In this document: positions 17,263 through 26,277 of the stretch, piece by piece
Layout of the letters: each line of letters begins with the position of its first letter
Numbering within the stretch: the stretch's first letter is position 1
Assembly (NCBI RefSeq): GCF_000175635.1
Contig: NZ_ACVP01000003.1
Location: forward strand, 62,001 to 126,000
Direction: 5' to 3'
Source of the DNA: Corynebacterium tuberculostearicum SK141
Lineage (GTDB): Bacteria > Actinomycetota > Actinomycetes > Mycobacteriales > Mycobacteriaceae
DNA length: 64,000 nt
Notes under the pieces: generated by a model
Seen by the model: only the letters and a program-made list of their open reading frames with translations
Told to the model about the DNA's origin: nothing
Database searches by the model: none
Translations under genes and position numbers: made by a program

Positions 17263-18357
17263 TTAAGCATCGGAGCTAAAACGCACGCCGGCATCGGGGA
17301 TGGAAACGCCAGGGAAGACACGCATGCCGTCGAGAAGCTCGCAGCGTGCACCGATGTGGGCGCCTTCACCAATGACGCAGTTCTCAATGACCGCGTTGGC
17401 GCCAATGTGGGCACCGGAGGCAATGATCGAGTTGTGGATGATGGCGCCTGGCTCAATGCGCACGCCGTCGAAGACAACGGTGCCCTCCAGGCGGGAGCCC
17501 GCGCCCACCTCGGAGCCACGGCCCACGGCAGTACCGGACAGCAGCAGCACGCCCCCGGCGATGCCGGCGGAGGGATCCACCAAGGATTCACCGGTCTTGC
17601 CCTCAATCAGCGGGGACGGCGCGATGCCGCGTACCAAGTCGGAGGAACCGCGGGTGAAGTCATCCGGGCGGCCCATATCGCGCCAGTAGGAATTGTCTAC
17701 GTGGCCGACAACCAGGCGGCCTTCCTCCAGGAGCCCTGGAAAGGTTTCGCGTTCCACGGAAACAACGCGGTTGGCCGGAATGGACTCGATGACGGAACGC
17801 TTGAATACATAGCAACCGGCGTTGATCTGGTTGGTTGGCGGATCCTCGGTCTTTTCTAGGAACGCGGTTACTCGGCCGTTGGAGTCGGTCGGCACGCAAC
17901 CAAACGCACGCGGGTCGGCCACGTTGAGCAGGTGCATCGTGACATCGGCATCCTTGTCATGGTGCGTGGTGAGGATGCCTTCCAGATCCATGCCGGAGAG
18001 CACATCGCCATTGAAGACCATGACCGTGTCATTGCGCAGTTTGTCGTAGACGTTGCGGATGCCGCCGCCGGTGCCCAGCGCAGTCTCTTCCACTACGTAC
18101 TCGATCTCCAGGCCCAGCTCGGAGCCATCACCGAAGTACTCCTCAAAGACCTCGGCCTTATAGGAGGTAGACATGACGACGTGCTCAATGCCGGCGGCCT
18201 TGATGCGGGCGAGCAGGTGCTGCAGGAACGGGTAATTTGCCGTCGGCAGCATCGGCTTCGGCGTACCGATGGTTAGAGGGCGCAGGCGGGTGCCGCGGCC
18301 GCCGACGAGAATCACTGCATCCGTGCTGGCACCGTGGGTGGTGGCTGCTTCAGTCAT
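17263..18357 (-). CDS. rmlA2: Mannose-1-phosphate guanylyltransferase (RmlA2/ManC-like)
   Basis: A 364-residue sugar nucleotidyltransferase expected to make GDP-mannose from GTP and mannose 1-phosphate. The N-terminal catalytic domain has ILVGGRGTRLRPLT and PKPMLP; VMVFNGDVLSG carries the metal Asp. The C-terminal third contains hexapeptide repeats (GAHIGANAVIENCVIGEGA) forming a left-handed beta helix. The ATG at 18357 is behind AAGGAAG. It lies 101 nt after wbbL, matching the Rv3265c-Rv3264c order. Alternative sugar substrates are possible, but manA and manB nearby support mannose. Confidence 0.88.
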   Translation of the reverse strand: MTEAATTHGASTDAVILVGGRGTRLRPLTIGTPKPMLPTANYPFLQHLLARIKAAGIEHVVMSTSYKAEVFEEYFGDGSELGLEIEYVVEETALGTGGGIRNVYDKLRNDTVMVFNGDVLSGMDLEGILTTHHDKDADVTMHLLNVADPRAFGCVPTDSNGRVTAFLEKTEDPPTNQINAGCYVFKRSVIESIPANRVVSVERETFPGLLEEGRLVVGHVDNSYWRDMGRPDDFTRGSSDLVRGIAPSPLIEGKTGESLVDPSAGIAGGVLLLSGTAVGRGSEVGAGSRLEGTVVFDGVRIEPGAIIHNSIIASGAHIGANAVIENCVIGEGAHIGARCELLDGMRVFPGVSIPDAGVRFSSDA

Positions 18358-18458
18358 AGTCTTCCTTATGTATGCGGACAGTTTTATTCTGTGATTTTCT
18401 GAGGGACAGTGTAGAGCGTAGGGAGCGCAATCCAGGTCAACGGCACGCGCACTGGACG

Positions 18459-19358
18459 TTAAGAACGTGCCGAGGCTGAGGCAATCAGCCCGCGGACTCG
18501 CAGTCCCAGCCACAACGCGCCACGCAGCGGGGCCTGCCACCATGCGGGGTGGCGGTCTGCTTGGAAGCGATAGGCGGAGTTGTGGTGGGCGCGCAGCATC
18601 GCTCCGGCGTGCGCTTGGGTGGAATGCCCCTTAGCGTGGCTGATGACGGCCTCTGGGCAAAAGATGTTCTGGTAGCCGGCGCGCGTGAAGCGATCTCCTA
18701 GATCCACATCTTCGAGGTACATGAAATAGCGCTCATCAAACCCGCCAATGGCCTCGAAGGCCTCCCATCGCACAAGAAGGCAGGAGCCGGATAACCATCC
18801 GGCTGGGCGCTGGGCGGTCATATCGGATTCATCGCGGTAGGCGCGCGACCATGGATTGGACGGCCAGATCGAAGAAAAGAGTGCGTGCCCAATGCCGGTA
18901 GCCACGGTGGGCACGGCGCGGGCCGAGGGATAATTGCTACCATCCGGTTCCACGATGCGCGGGCCCACGGCCGCAGCATCCGGCCACTGGCGGGCGCACT
19001 CGATGAGCTGGTCAATAGATCCCGGGGTAAAGGTGACATCGGGATTAGAGATAAGGAAAAATTCCTCATCCACGCCACCGTGCTCGCGGGCGAAGCGGGC
19101 ACCCGCGTTCATGCCAGCGCCGTAGCCGATATTTCCGCCGGTATCGAGAAAGTCCACCCCGGCGCATTCGCGGGCGGCGGCCTCGGGCACGCCGTCGGTG
19201 GAGCCATTATCCGCAAGCACGACCTTGGTGCCGCGAGCGCAGGCGCCCGGCAGGGAGTCCAAAAAACTACCGAGGTATTCACCGGGACTATAGGTCACGG
19301 TGATCACGGCCAGCGGGGATTGATTTGGTGTAGTCACAATGGCCCCGAGCTTAGTCAC
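18459..19358 (-). CDS. wbbL: Rhamnosyltransferase WbbL
   Basis: A 299-residue GT2-family enzyme. In mycobacteria and corynebacteria WbbL adds L-rhamnose from dTDP-rhamnose to decaprenyl-diphospho-GlcNAc, forming the linker between peptidoglycan and arabinogalactan. The GT-A fold shows AVITVTYSPGEYL, VLADNGSTDG, LISNPDVTF and the acceptor-side FMYLEDVDLGDR. A longer frame begins at 19574; the GTG at 19358 has GAGGAG at a good distance and is preferred over the GTG at 19337. It is divergent from the LCP gene, which also acts on arabinogalactan. Confidence 0.9.
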   Translation of the reverse strand: MTKLGAIVTTPNQSPLAVITVTYSPGEYLGSFLDSLPGACARGTKVVLADNGSTDGVPEAAARECAGVDFLDTGGNIGYGAGMNAGARFAREHGGVDEEFFLISNPDVTFTPGSIDQLIECARQWPDAAAVGPRIVEPDGSNYPSARAVPTVATGIGHALFSSIWPSNPWSRAYRDESDMTAQRPAGWLSGSCLLVRWEAFEAIGGFDERYFMYLEDVDLGDRFTRAGYQNIFCPEAVISHAKGHSTQAHAGAMLRAHHNSAYRFQADRHPAWWQAPLRGALWLGLRVRGLIASASARS

Positions 19359-19482
19359 AGGCGCTCCTCGCACTGGGCAGGAACACTGCCCGAACACGCG
19401 AAATCGGACGCGGATCACTAATTTTTGGCTTTTCTGCCCTAAACTGTCTCCAGATCCCCACCAATCTAGAAAGCCTCCACTT

Positions 19483-21108
19483 GTGACTTCTGAGAACACT
19501 CGCCGGGCACGCACCATCCAACCGGCCCCCTCTGCCGCTAGTGCCCTAAAGCAAAAAGGTTCCACGGCCATCAAGGCGATCGTGGCACTCGTGTCTGCCT
19601 TGATCCTGGTGGTATCTGGCGTGGGTTATGCCACCGTAGGTCGGCTGGATAATGGCATGTCTTCGGCCACGGACTTGTCCCTGGACGGCCAAGGCTTGTC
19701 CGGTGACTCGCTCGATGGCGCGGTGGATATCTTGCTGGTGGGCAAGGATTCGCGTACCGATGCCAAGGGCGATCCCCTCTCTGAGAAGGAATTGGCGGAC
19801 CTGCACGCCGGCGTGGCCGATGGTGAGGAAAATACCGACACCATGATGCTCATCCGCGTCCCGGAGGACGGTTCCCGCGCTACCGCCGTATCCATTCCGC
19901 GCGATACCTATGTCAAGGATCCGGACTACGGCAATATGAAGATGAATGCCGTCTTCGCCTCCCATAAGAACGCCAAGGTGGAAGAGCTCGAGCAAGAAAA
20001 TGCCGAGGCGGAGGCTAAGGGTAAAAAGAAGCCGCACTCGGATAAGGACATCGAAAAGCAGGGCGTCGAAGCCGGGCGCGAAGGATTGCTGGCGATGGTG
20101 CGCACCCTGACCGGTGTGTCTATTGATCACTACGCCGAGGTGGGCCTACTGGGCTTTACCCTGCTCACCGACGCCGTCGATGGCGTAGATGTCTGCCTCA
20201 ACGATGATGTTGATGATGACATGTCTGGCGCTAAGTTCAGCAAGGGCAAGCAGACCCTCGACGGCGCCAAGGCCCTAGCTTTCGTGCGCCAGCGCTATAA
20301 CCTCCCGCGCGGCGACCTCGACCGCATCGTGCGCCAGCAGGCCTTCATGGCGTCCCTGGTCAATAAGATCCTGGACAATGACACCCTGGCTAATCCTTCC
20401 AAGCTGTCCAAGATTGCCAAGGCGGTAGAGCGCTCCGTGGTCATCGATGACGGCTGGGACATCATGGGCTTTGTCACCCAGCTGGCCGGCCTTGCCGGCG
20501 GCAATGTCACCTTCACCACCATCCCGGTAACCTCCATCGACGGCCAGGGCGATTATGGCGAATCCATCGTCACGATCGATGCCGCCGAAGTCCACCGCTT
20601 CATGGATGACCTGGCCAAGACCCACGATGAAGCCACCGATGAGTCCAAGGCCGAGGATAAGGACAAGCAGGACAAGGCGGACAAGGACGTCGATCCGAAT
20701 ATCAATATTCACGTCCTCAACGCCGGCAATATTGATGGCTTGGCATCAGGCATCGGCTCTTGGCTGGAAGGCAAGGGCTACACGGTGGAGCGCTCCGCGA
20801 ACGCACAGCCGGGCATCTACAGCGAGTCGCAGGTCGTCGCCGCCGATCCGACGAGCGAGGATGCTAAGGCCCTGGCCAAGAAGCTGGGCGGGTTGCCGGT
20901 GGCAGAGAATCCGCAGCTCGACGATGACACCCTCATCGTGGTTGCTACCGATGATTACCAGGGACCTTCCGATAAGGAAGCCAGCGACGAGCAGCCGGAA
21001 GAAGACACCTCCAGCCAGCCGGTTGGCACCCCGGGCAATGATTTCGGTACCGCCAAGGTTTCCCCGGAGATTGACGCTGGTGGCGACGGCCCGCGCTGCG
21101 TGAACTAG
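19483..21108 (+). CDS. LytR-CpsA-Psr (LCP) family cell wall ligase
   Basis: A 541-residue membrane-anchored phosphotransferase, expected to join arabinogalactan to peptidoglycan. A basic cytoplasmic N-terminus is followed by a membrane helix at about residues 27-50. The LCP domain has LLVGKDSRTDA, SIPRDTYVKD, DHYAEVGLLGF and AFVRQRYNLPRGDLDR, which supply the conserved Asp/Arg set. A LytR_C domain (INIHVLNAGNIDGLASG) and an acidic Ser/Glu tail follow. A highly charged insert lies near residues 165-195. The GTG at 19483 removes an unlikely upstream extension that overlaps wbbL. Confidence 0.92.
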   Translation: MTSENTRRARTIQPAPSAASALKQKGSTAIKAIVALVSALILVVSGVGYATVGRLDNGMSSATDLSLDGQGLSGDSLDGAVDILLVGKDSRTDAKGDPLSEKELADLHAGVADGEENTDTMMLIRVPEDGSRATAVSIPRDTYVKDPDYGNMKMNAVFASHKNAKVEELEQENAEAEAKGKKKPHSDKDIEKQGVEAGREGLLAMVRTLTGVSIDHYAEVGLLGFTLLTDAVDGVDVCLNDDVDDDMSGAKFSKGKQTLDGAKALAFVRQRYNLPRGDLDRIVRQQAFMASLVNKILDNDTLANPSKLSKIAKAVERSVVIDDGWDIMGFVTQLAGLAGGNVTFTTIPVTSIDGQGDYGESIVTIDAAEVHRFMDDLAKTHDEATDESKAEDKDKQDKADKDVDPNINIHVLNAGNIDGLASGIGSWLEGKGYTVERSANAQPGIYSESQVVAADPTSEDAKALAKKLGGLPVAENPQLDDDTLIVVATDDYQGPSDKEASDEQPEEDTSSQPVGTPGNDFGTAKVSPEIDAGGDGPRCVN

Positions 21109-21133
21109 CACTTCTCCCCTACGATGGGCGGGT

Positions 21134-21796
21134 ATGGAACTACTCGCCCATCTTTTGCGTGCCGACGCCGCCTCCCCGCGGCTAACCGTATATAACGAGT
21201 CCACCGGTGCGCGCATGGATTTTTCCGCGCAAACGCTCGACAATTGGGTAGCCAAGATCGCCAATATGCTGGAAGAAGAACTCGACTTAGAGGAAGATTC
21301 CACCATCGCTATCGATCTTCCTTCCTCGTGGCAGGCGGCCGTTGTAGCCTTAGGTGCCCTTGCTGCTGGCCCTTCCTATAGCTTTGGCGAGTCTGCCGCG
21401 CTTGCCGACGTCGTCTTTACCTCCCCCTCCCGCTACGCGGCCGCCCATGAGCGCCAGCCCCAGGCCGACATCGTGCTCATTAGCGAGGACCCCTTTGGCC
21501 GCGGCGTCGTCGAGTCCGGCGGGGAGCTGCCCACCGGCGCCATCGATTTTGGACCCACCGTGCGCTTCTACGGTGATCAGTACTTCGGCGAAACCCAACC
21601 ACTGCCCCAGCTTGTCGATGCCCCCGCTACCGCCGAGCGCCTGCTTTCTACCGGCTGGTCCGATAATGAGTCTTTCTCCCGCGCCGTGCTCGAACCCCTA
21701 GCCGCTGGCGGTTCCGCGGTTATCGTTGCCGGCATGTGCCCGGCCGAACGCTTGGAGGAAATCGCCGCCAATGAAAAGGCCACCGCCCGCCTCTAA
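21134..21796 (+). CDS. TIGR03089 family protein
   Basis: A 220-residue actinobacterial protein of unknown function that looks like the N-terminal third of an AMP-binding (ANL) enzyme: RLTVYNESTGARMDFSAQTL and WQAAVVALGALAAGPSYSF mirror the acyl-adenylate fold. The ATP/AMP motifs of a full synthetase are absent, so it is not an adenylating enzyme by itself. It starts 25 nt after the LCP gene and is probably cotranscribed; this pairing is common in corynebacteria and mycobacteria. Confidence 0.85.
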   Translation: MELLAHLLRADAASPRLTVYNESTGARMDFSAQTLDNWVAKIANMLEEELDLEEDSTIAIDLPSSWQAAVVALGALAAGPSYSFGESAALADVVFTSPSRYAAAHERQPQADIVLISEDPFGRGVVESGGELPTGAIDFGPTVRFYGDQYFGETQPLPQLVDAPATAERLLSTGWSDNESFSRAVLEPLAAGGSAVIVAGMCPAERLEEIAANEKATARL

Positions 21797-21841
21797 TAGT
21801 TTCAGAATGCAGACTGGGCCCAGATACACTTAGCCCTCGTT

Positions 21842-22579
21842 ATGTTTCTGGGAATCTCTGTAGACACATGGTCTTCTATCTTCATCGGCGTCCTCATCCT
21901 CGCTGGCACCATTACTCAGGGCACCATCGGTTTTGGCTTAGGCACCATTGCCACGCCCATCATCGCGCTCATTCGACCTGAGCTCGTGCCCACGCTCATT
22001 CTGCTGCTCGCGCTGTGCATTTCCAGCTATACGCTCGCGCGCACCTACCGCGAGACGTCCTGGCGCGTTGTGGGCATTTCCTCCCTAGCCCGCATTCCCG
22101 GTTCCCTGGTGGGCGCTTGGGCAATTGCCAGCCTCTCCCCCGATGGGCTGTCCATCTTTATCGGTTGTGCTGTACTCCTTGCTATGACGCTATCCAGCTT
22201 GGGATGGCGCCCTCGCCCCACCACCGCCAATACGCTCATCGCTGGCGTAGCCTCCGGCATCCTGGGCACCTCGACCTCCATCGGCGGCCCGCCCATGGCG
22301 CTGATCATGAAGCGTTTTGATCCCAACCGCACACGCGGCACCTTAGCGGGCACCTTTGTCCTCGGAACCTTAATTTCTCTTATAATTCTGACGTTCAATG
22401 GGCAGATCAGCGGCACCCAGGTGACCGCAGCGGCGGCCTATTTCCCCCTTGTTGTCGTGGGTCTCATTGCCGCCAACTACCTCAACCGATTTATAGATAG
22501 GCACCTCCTCAACCGCATCGTCATCATCGTGGCCATCTGCGCGGCGCTCATGCTTATTGCCGAAGCCGCCCTTTTCTAG
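21842..22579 (+). CDS. TauE/SafE-family membrane permease
   Basis: A 245-residue polytopic protein with about eight hydrophobic segments. It carries the family repeats GTITQGTIGFGLGTIATP near residue 30 and GILGTSTSIGGPPMAL near 150. Family members export sulfite, sulfoacetate or related anions. It is distinct from the cysZ copy at 8639-9688. It stands alone, 45 nt after the TIGR03089 gene, with no metabolic partner that would reveal its substrate. Confidence 0.85.
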   Translation: MFLGISVDTWSSIFIGVLILAGTITQGTIGFGLGTIATPIIALIRPELVPTLILLLALCISSYTLARTYRETSWRVVGISSLARIPGSLVGAWAIASLSPDGLSIFIGCAVLLAMTLSSLGWRPRPTTANTLIAGVASGILGTSTSIGGPPMALIMKRFDPNRTRGTLAGTFVLGTLISLIILTFNGQISGTQVTAAAAYFPLVVVGLIAANYLNRFIDRHLLNRIVIIVAICAALMLIAEAALF

Positions 22580-23082
22580 CCCTACTCGCCACCCCTCAGC
22601 GGAAGGCCCCGGCAGGTTCCTGTTGCAAAATACACCAACCTCTGCCATGTAAACGCCCATAACTTACGACACGTAACATTCACTAGCGGGCATTTTATAA
22701 CCCTTCCCTACCCCGCTTAAATGCAGCGTACGACGCATATTGTGACGTGTCCACAACCTTTTAACGGGACCCCAAACGCCTTCCAGAGGCCGCCAAAACA
22801 CCCCCATATAGGGGCCCACTCCCTTCGTGCCGATTCTCGATTGTATAGACAATCATCCATCAATATTTTTGCACGTACTATCAGCCGCTTAGCGGGAACA
22901 AACACCAATAAACAGGTTGGTCTATATAAAAACTACCCACCCGCCGGGGTGGCAAATATATAGACATCTAAGAGATGAATTAATTCTGAGCCTGTTTTAG
23001 CGTTTTCTTAGCGCAACATTGAGAGTTGCTGGATTTCATTCATAAGTTCATTCATTTTCTACCTGCCTAGGAGAAGTTCTAT
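22580..23082. other. Long AT-rich control region before the secreted-protein gene
   Basis: About 500 bases with no gene. It contains the inverted repeat TTGTG-N7-CACAA at 22740-22756, which resembles a GlxR/CRP-type half-site pair but with shifted spacing. A structured hairpin lies at 22921-22964, and TTCATTCAT-type short repeats lie just before the Shine-Dalgarno TAGGAGAAG of the gene at 23083. The layout suggests a regulated promoter with a long 5' untranslated region. Confidence 0.55.
22921..22964. promoter_or_regulatory. Two-tier hairpin upstream of the secreted-protein gene
   Basis: Outer arms TCTATATA (22921-22928) and TATATAGA (22957-22964) enclose inner arms CCACCC (22937-22942) and GGGTGG (22947-22952) around GCCG. 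It lies 118 nt before the ATG at 23083. It may be an RNA control or stability element, or a pair of promoter elements that happen to be symmetric. Confidence 0.45.
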
Positions 23083-24474
23083 ATGTCGATTCGTCGTCGC
23101 ATGACCGGCCTGACCGCCGGCCTCATCGTCGCCGGCACCGCATTCGCGGCACCGCTGGCTGGCGCAGCTACCCAGACCGAGTCCTACCCGGAGACCCCGG
23201 CCCTGAACCCGGATCTGCCAATCATCCACACCACCCACGGTTCCGACCACATGAAGGCGAACATCCTGAACCCTCGCCCGGTATGTAACCCGTGGGAGGA
23301 CCACCGCACCGTGGTCTACAAGGTCTCCGACCGCTTCCTGCCGGCCGGCACCATCTCCACCACCAACCAGACCAAGAAGGACATCCCGCTGCAGCAGGAT
23401 CTGTCCAAGTCTCAGTCCATCTCCCTTTCCGTCAACGGTGACCGCACCGAGACCACGTCCATGAACCTGGGCGGCAAGGGCTCCAAGAAGGGTGCAGAAG
23501 GTTCCTTCGGCATCTCCCACGAGATCGCCACCAAGATTGGCGCTAGCGCTTCCTACTCCCTGTCTTGGGATGCTGGCCAGTCCATCGGACCATACGATGT
23601 TCCGCCAAACCACACCGGTGAAGCTACCTACGGCTTCCGCGTGCTGAACATGACCGGCACCCAGCAGTACTGCAAGCCAAACGGCACCTGGTCCACCCCG
23701 ACCGCATGGAACGCAATGCAGCCGGTAAAGAACGAGGTTCGCGTCAAGCTGTACGACAAGCTGTCTGACTCTTACGCTCCTAACAAGGACGCTCAGAACA
23801 CCACCGACGTCAATGACCCGAAGGTTGTTGAAGAGGACAAGAACCTCGAGGCTGACGCAGAGGTAATCAAGGACTCCGAGGGCAACGCCAAGGAAGCAAC
23901 CGAAAAGGTCTCTGAGGCGGAGGGCAAGAACGAAGAGGCTGCTGACAAGAAGAAGCAGGAAGAGGTTGATGCCAAGGAGGACAAGAAGGACTCCAAGCAC
24001 AAGCTCGACCTCGAGCCTTACCTGACCGTTTCCGGCGCTAAGCACGCTGGTTTCGCAGGCACCGTTGCTCTGCGCGCTAAGAACGTTGGCTCCGAGCGCT
24101 ACTACGGCGAGTTCCCAGCTACCCAGTTCCGCGTTGACGTGAAGACCGCTAAGGGCCCGAAGGGCGTTGACCGCCTCATCACCCCGCGTTCCTCCAACGG
24201 CGCTCACATCCGTGACCTGGGCTTCAACGAGAAGACCTCCACCCGCTCCTTCGAGGTAACCCTGGCTAACCCGATTAACGCTGGCGAAGAGGCCCGCATC
24301 GCTAACCTGGACTTCGGCGACGGCAAGACCAAGGAAGGCCGCCTCATCAACAACATCGAGGTAACCCAGACCTCCCGCATCAAGGGTGATGACTCCAAGC
24401 ACAACGACCAGAACGTTGACTCCCGCGAGCACACCCTGAAGGACACCGGCAAGAAGGCTGAGGGCCTGTTCTAA
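23083..24474 (+). CDS. Secreted protein, possible aerolysin-like pore-former with charged coil
   Basis: I do not recognise a named family. The 463-residue product has a Sec signal (residues 1 to about 28, ending AGAA). Its first domain has a long stretch of alternating Ser/Thr and hydrophobic residues (LSKSQSISLSVNGDRTETTS) and a second one (ASASYSLSWDAGQS) followed by VPPNHTGEATYGF. That pattern resembles the pore-forming strand pair of aerolysin/ETX-MTX2 proteins. Residues 240-305 are a Lys/Glu-rich predicted coil, then a beta-rich C-terminal domain. Codon choice is strongly biased, as in highly expressed genes. A terminator follows. The toxin-like reading is inference. Confidence 0.6.
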   Translation: MSIRRRMTGLTAGLIVAGTAFAAPLAGAATQTESYPETPALNPDLPIIHTTHGSDHMKANILNPRPVCNPWEDHRTVVYKVSDRFLPAGTISTTNQTKKDIPLQQDLSKSQSISLSVNGDRTETTSMNLGGKGSKKGAEGSFGISHEIATKIGASASYSLSWDAGQSIGPYDVPPNHTGEATYGFRVLNMTGTQQYCKPNGTWSTPTAWNAMQPVKNEVRVKLYDKLSDSYAPNKDAQNTTDVNDPKVVEEDKNLEADAEVIKDSEGNAKEATEKVSEAEGKNEEAADKKKQEEVDAKEDKKDSKHKLDLEPYLTVSGAKHAGFAGTVALRAKNVGSERYYGEFPATQFRVDVKTAKGPKGVDRLITPRSSNGAHIRDLGFNEKTSTRSFEVTLANPINAGEEARIANLDFGDGKTKEGRLINNIEVTQTSRIKGDDSKHNDQNVDSREHTLKDTGKKAEGLF

Positions 24475-24526
24475 GAACACCCCACTTCTGCCCTAGGGAC
24501 ATAGTTTCCTAGCCAGTCTCATCCAA

Positions 24527-24561
24527 AAGGCCGCTGCACCATCAAACGGTGCGGCGGCCTT
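24527..24561 (+). terminator. Terminator after the secreted-protein gene
   Basis: Arms AAGGCCGCTGCACC (24527-24540) and GGTGCGGCGGCCTT (24548-24561) pair with one wobble and are followed by CTTTTTACC. The stem is nearly the same as the one at 24810-24843. Confidence 0.85.
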
Positions 24562-24601
24562 CTTTTTACCCTCGCCCACCCATACGCGTCACAACTCCGC
24601 T

Positions 24602-24784
24602 TCAGATGTTCCCACCGAAGTCTTGGACGAGCACCCAGAGATTGAAGAGCTCTTCGCTCCCCTTTCGCAGTTGCTTACTGACGAAAAGATGCAGGAACTC
24701 AACGCCCGCGTCGACGTCGACGGCGAGGACTACACCACCGTGGCGCAGGATTTCTTGCAGGAAGAAAACCTGATCGCGGACTAG
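24602..24784 (+). pseudogene. C-terminal remnant of an osmoprotectant-binding protein (OpuAC/ProX-like)
   Basis: The frame ending at TAG 24782-24784 reads DVPTEVLDEHPEIEELFAPL and then KMQELNARVDVDGEDYTTVAQ, DFLQEENLIAD. This is the usual C-terminal end of glycine betaine/choline ABC binding proteins. It has no start codon, signal or N-terminal domain; the preceding sequence is the terminator of the upstream gene. No transporter genes adjoin it. It looks like a deletion remnant that kept its own terminator. The family match is from recall of the C-terminal pattern, not from a search. Confidence 0.65.
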
Positions 24785-24809
24785 CTGCGGCAGGTTAACA
24801 AGATTCCCA

Positions 24810-24843
24810 AAGACCGCTGCACCACCCTTGGTGCGGCGGTCTT
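24810..24843 (+). terminator. Terminator after the binding-protein remnant
   Basis: Arms AAGACCGCTGCACC (24810-24823) and GGTGCGGCGGTCTT (24830-24843), one wobble, 6-nt loop, followed by a T-run. Its similarity to the stem at 24527-24561 suggests duplication or recombination between the two. Confidence 0.85.
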
Positions 24844-24945
24844 TTACATTTATTTAACTTAGATCACAAATTTGCTTTCGTTCTCCATAACCTTCAGATA
24901 GATTGTGTATGTTGTCTCGTTCACAAAAACTGGAGGATGAATTCT

Positions 24946-26265
24946 ATGTCTCACACGACTGCGAATGCGCCTGCTTCACCAGCCAGCCCACCCACCACTG
25001 ACGGCGCAGGTACTTCACCCAGCGGCCAAGTGACCACTAATAAGGCCGTCAATAGCCAATGGACCATCACGCTCTTCGGCACCGCCGTGGGCGCAGGCAT
25101 CCTCTTCCTGCCGATTTCGGCCGGTAGCTTCGGTTTCATCCCGCTGCTGGTGGCCACCCTGCTCATCTTCCCGATGACCTACCTGGCCCACCGCGCGTTT
25201 TCTTGGATCATCAGCTACTCGCCGCTACACGGCGAAGATGTCCTCGCGGTACTCACCCACTTCTTCGGCCGCGGCAATGGCATCATCCTCGCCATCATCT
25301 ACTGGTTCACCATCTTCCCGGTGGTGCTAATCTACGGCGTATCGATTACGAATACGGTCGATAGCTTCATCGTCAACCAGCTGGGCGGCCCGGAAATCTC
25401 CCGCTACATCCTGGCGCCACTGTGCGTGGGCCTCATGACACTCGCGCTCGCCTTTGGCAACGCCATCATGCTCAAGATTGCACAGTTCGTGGTCTACCCA
25501 CTCATCGTGGCGCTCGCAGCAGTATCGCTCTACCTCATCCCGCAATGGGACTTGGGCTCCTTCCTGGAAGCTGGCGACCACAGCGCCGGCGGCGTCCTCA
25601 AGGCCATCATCCTCATCCTTCCAGTCTTGGTCTTCTCCTTCTCCTTCGTTGCCGCCATCTCCCAATTCTCCCTGGGTATGGAAAAAGAATACGGCGATGA
25701 CCACCACGCCCAGTCCGATAAGATCATCCGCAATGCAGCCATCCTGCTGACCATTTTCACCATGTTCTTCGTCTGGTCCTGCGCCCTGGCCATGGGCGCG
25801 GACGGCATGCAGGAGGCTAATGACAAGAACCTGCCGGTACTCTCCTACTTCGCCAACGAAACCGGCACCCCGTTTATGGCCTACATGGCGCCCATTGTCG
25901 TGATCTGTGCGGTGGCGTCCTCCTACTTCGGCCACGCCCTTGGCACCATCGAGGGCACCCAGTACCTCTTCAACCTGGCCGCGCCAAAGGCCACGAAGAA
26001 GATGTCTACGCGCACGCTCGACCTGTGGACCTACCTCTTCATCTTTGTTTCAACCTCCCTGGTGGGCATTTTCAACCCCTCCATCCTGGATATGATTTCC
26101 GTCGTGGGCGGCGTCTTCTTCGCCTTCATGACCTACCTGCTGCCCATCTGGGTCATCTACCGCGTGGAGGCACTGGCGCGCTTCCGCAGCAACAAGACCA
26201 ACTATTTCGTGGCAATCATGGGGCTTATCGTACTCTTCGCCACCATCTGGGGAATGTTCCAATAA
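24946..26265 (+). CDS. Amino acid permease, SdaC/HAAAP family
   Basis: A 439-residue inner membrane protein with about eleven segments. After a Pro/Thr-rich N-terminus comes TLFGTAVGAGILFLPI, the glycine-rich first helix of the serine/threonine/tryptophan (HAAAP) permeases, then PMTYLAHRAFSWI. The expected job is proton-coupled uptake of serine or threonine; substrate is not fixed. I prefer the ATG at 24946 because GGAGG lies 9 nt upstream; the ATG at 24937 would overlap it. YrhK follows 12 nt later. Confidence 0.88.
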   Translation: MSHTTANAPASPASPPTTDGAGTSPSGQVTTNKAVNSQWTITLFGTAVGAGILFLPISAGSFGFIPLLVATLLIFPMTYLAHRAFSWIISYSPLHGEDVLAVLTHFFGRGNGIILAIIYWFTIFPVVLIYGVSITNTVDSFIVNQLGGPEISRYILAPLCVGLMTLALAFGNAIMLKIAQFVVYPLIVALAAVSLYLIPQWDLGSFLEAGDHSAGGVLKAIILILPVLVFSFSFVAAISQFSLGMEKEYGDDHHAQSDKIIRNAAILLTIFTMFFVWSCALAMGADGMQEANDKNLPVLSYFANETGTPFMAYMAPIVVICAVASSYFGHALGTIEGTQYLFNLAAPKATKKMSTRTLDLWTYLFIFVSTSLVGIFNPSILDMISVVGGVFFAFMTYLLPIWVIYRVEALARFRSNKTNYFVAIMGLIVLFATIWGMFQ

Positions 26266-26277
26266 TCCCACAAAAAC

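Noticed and set aside
23083..24474. Mycobacterial MspA-type or corynebacterial porin
   Set aside because: The length, Lys/Glu coil and lack of MspA motifs do not fit; an aerolysin-like reading is more consistent, though still tentative.
23059..24480. 473-codon open frame antisense to the secreted-protein gene
   Set aside because: It is a shadow caused by strong codon bias on the plus strand; the plus frame has a signal peptide, Shine-Dalgarno and terminator.
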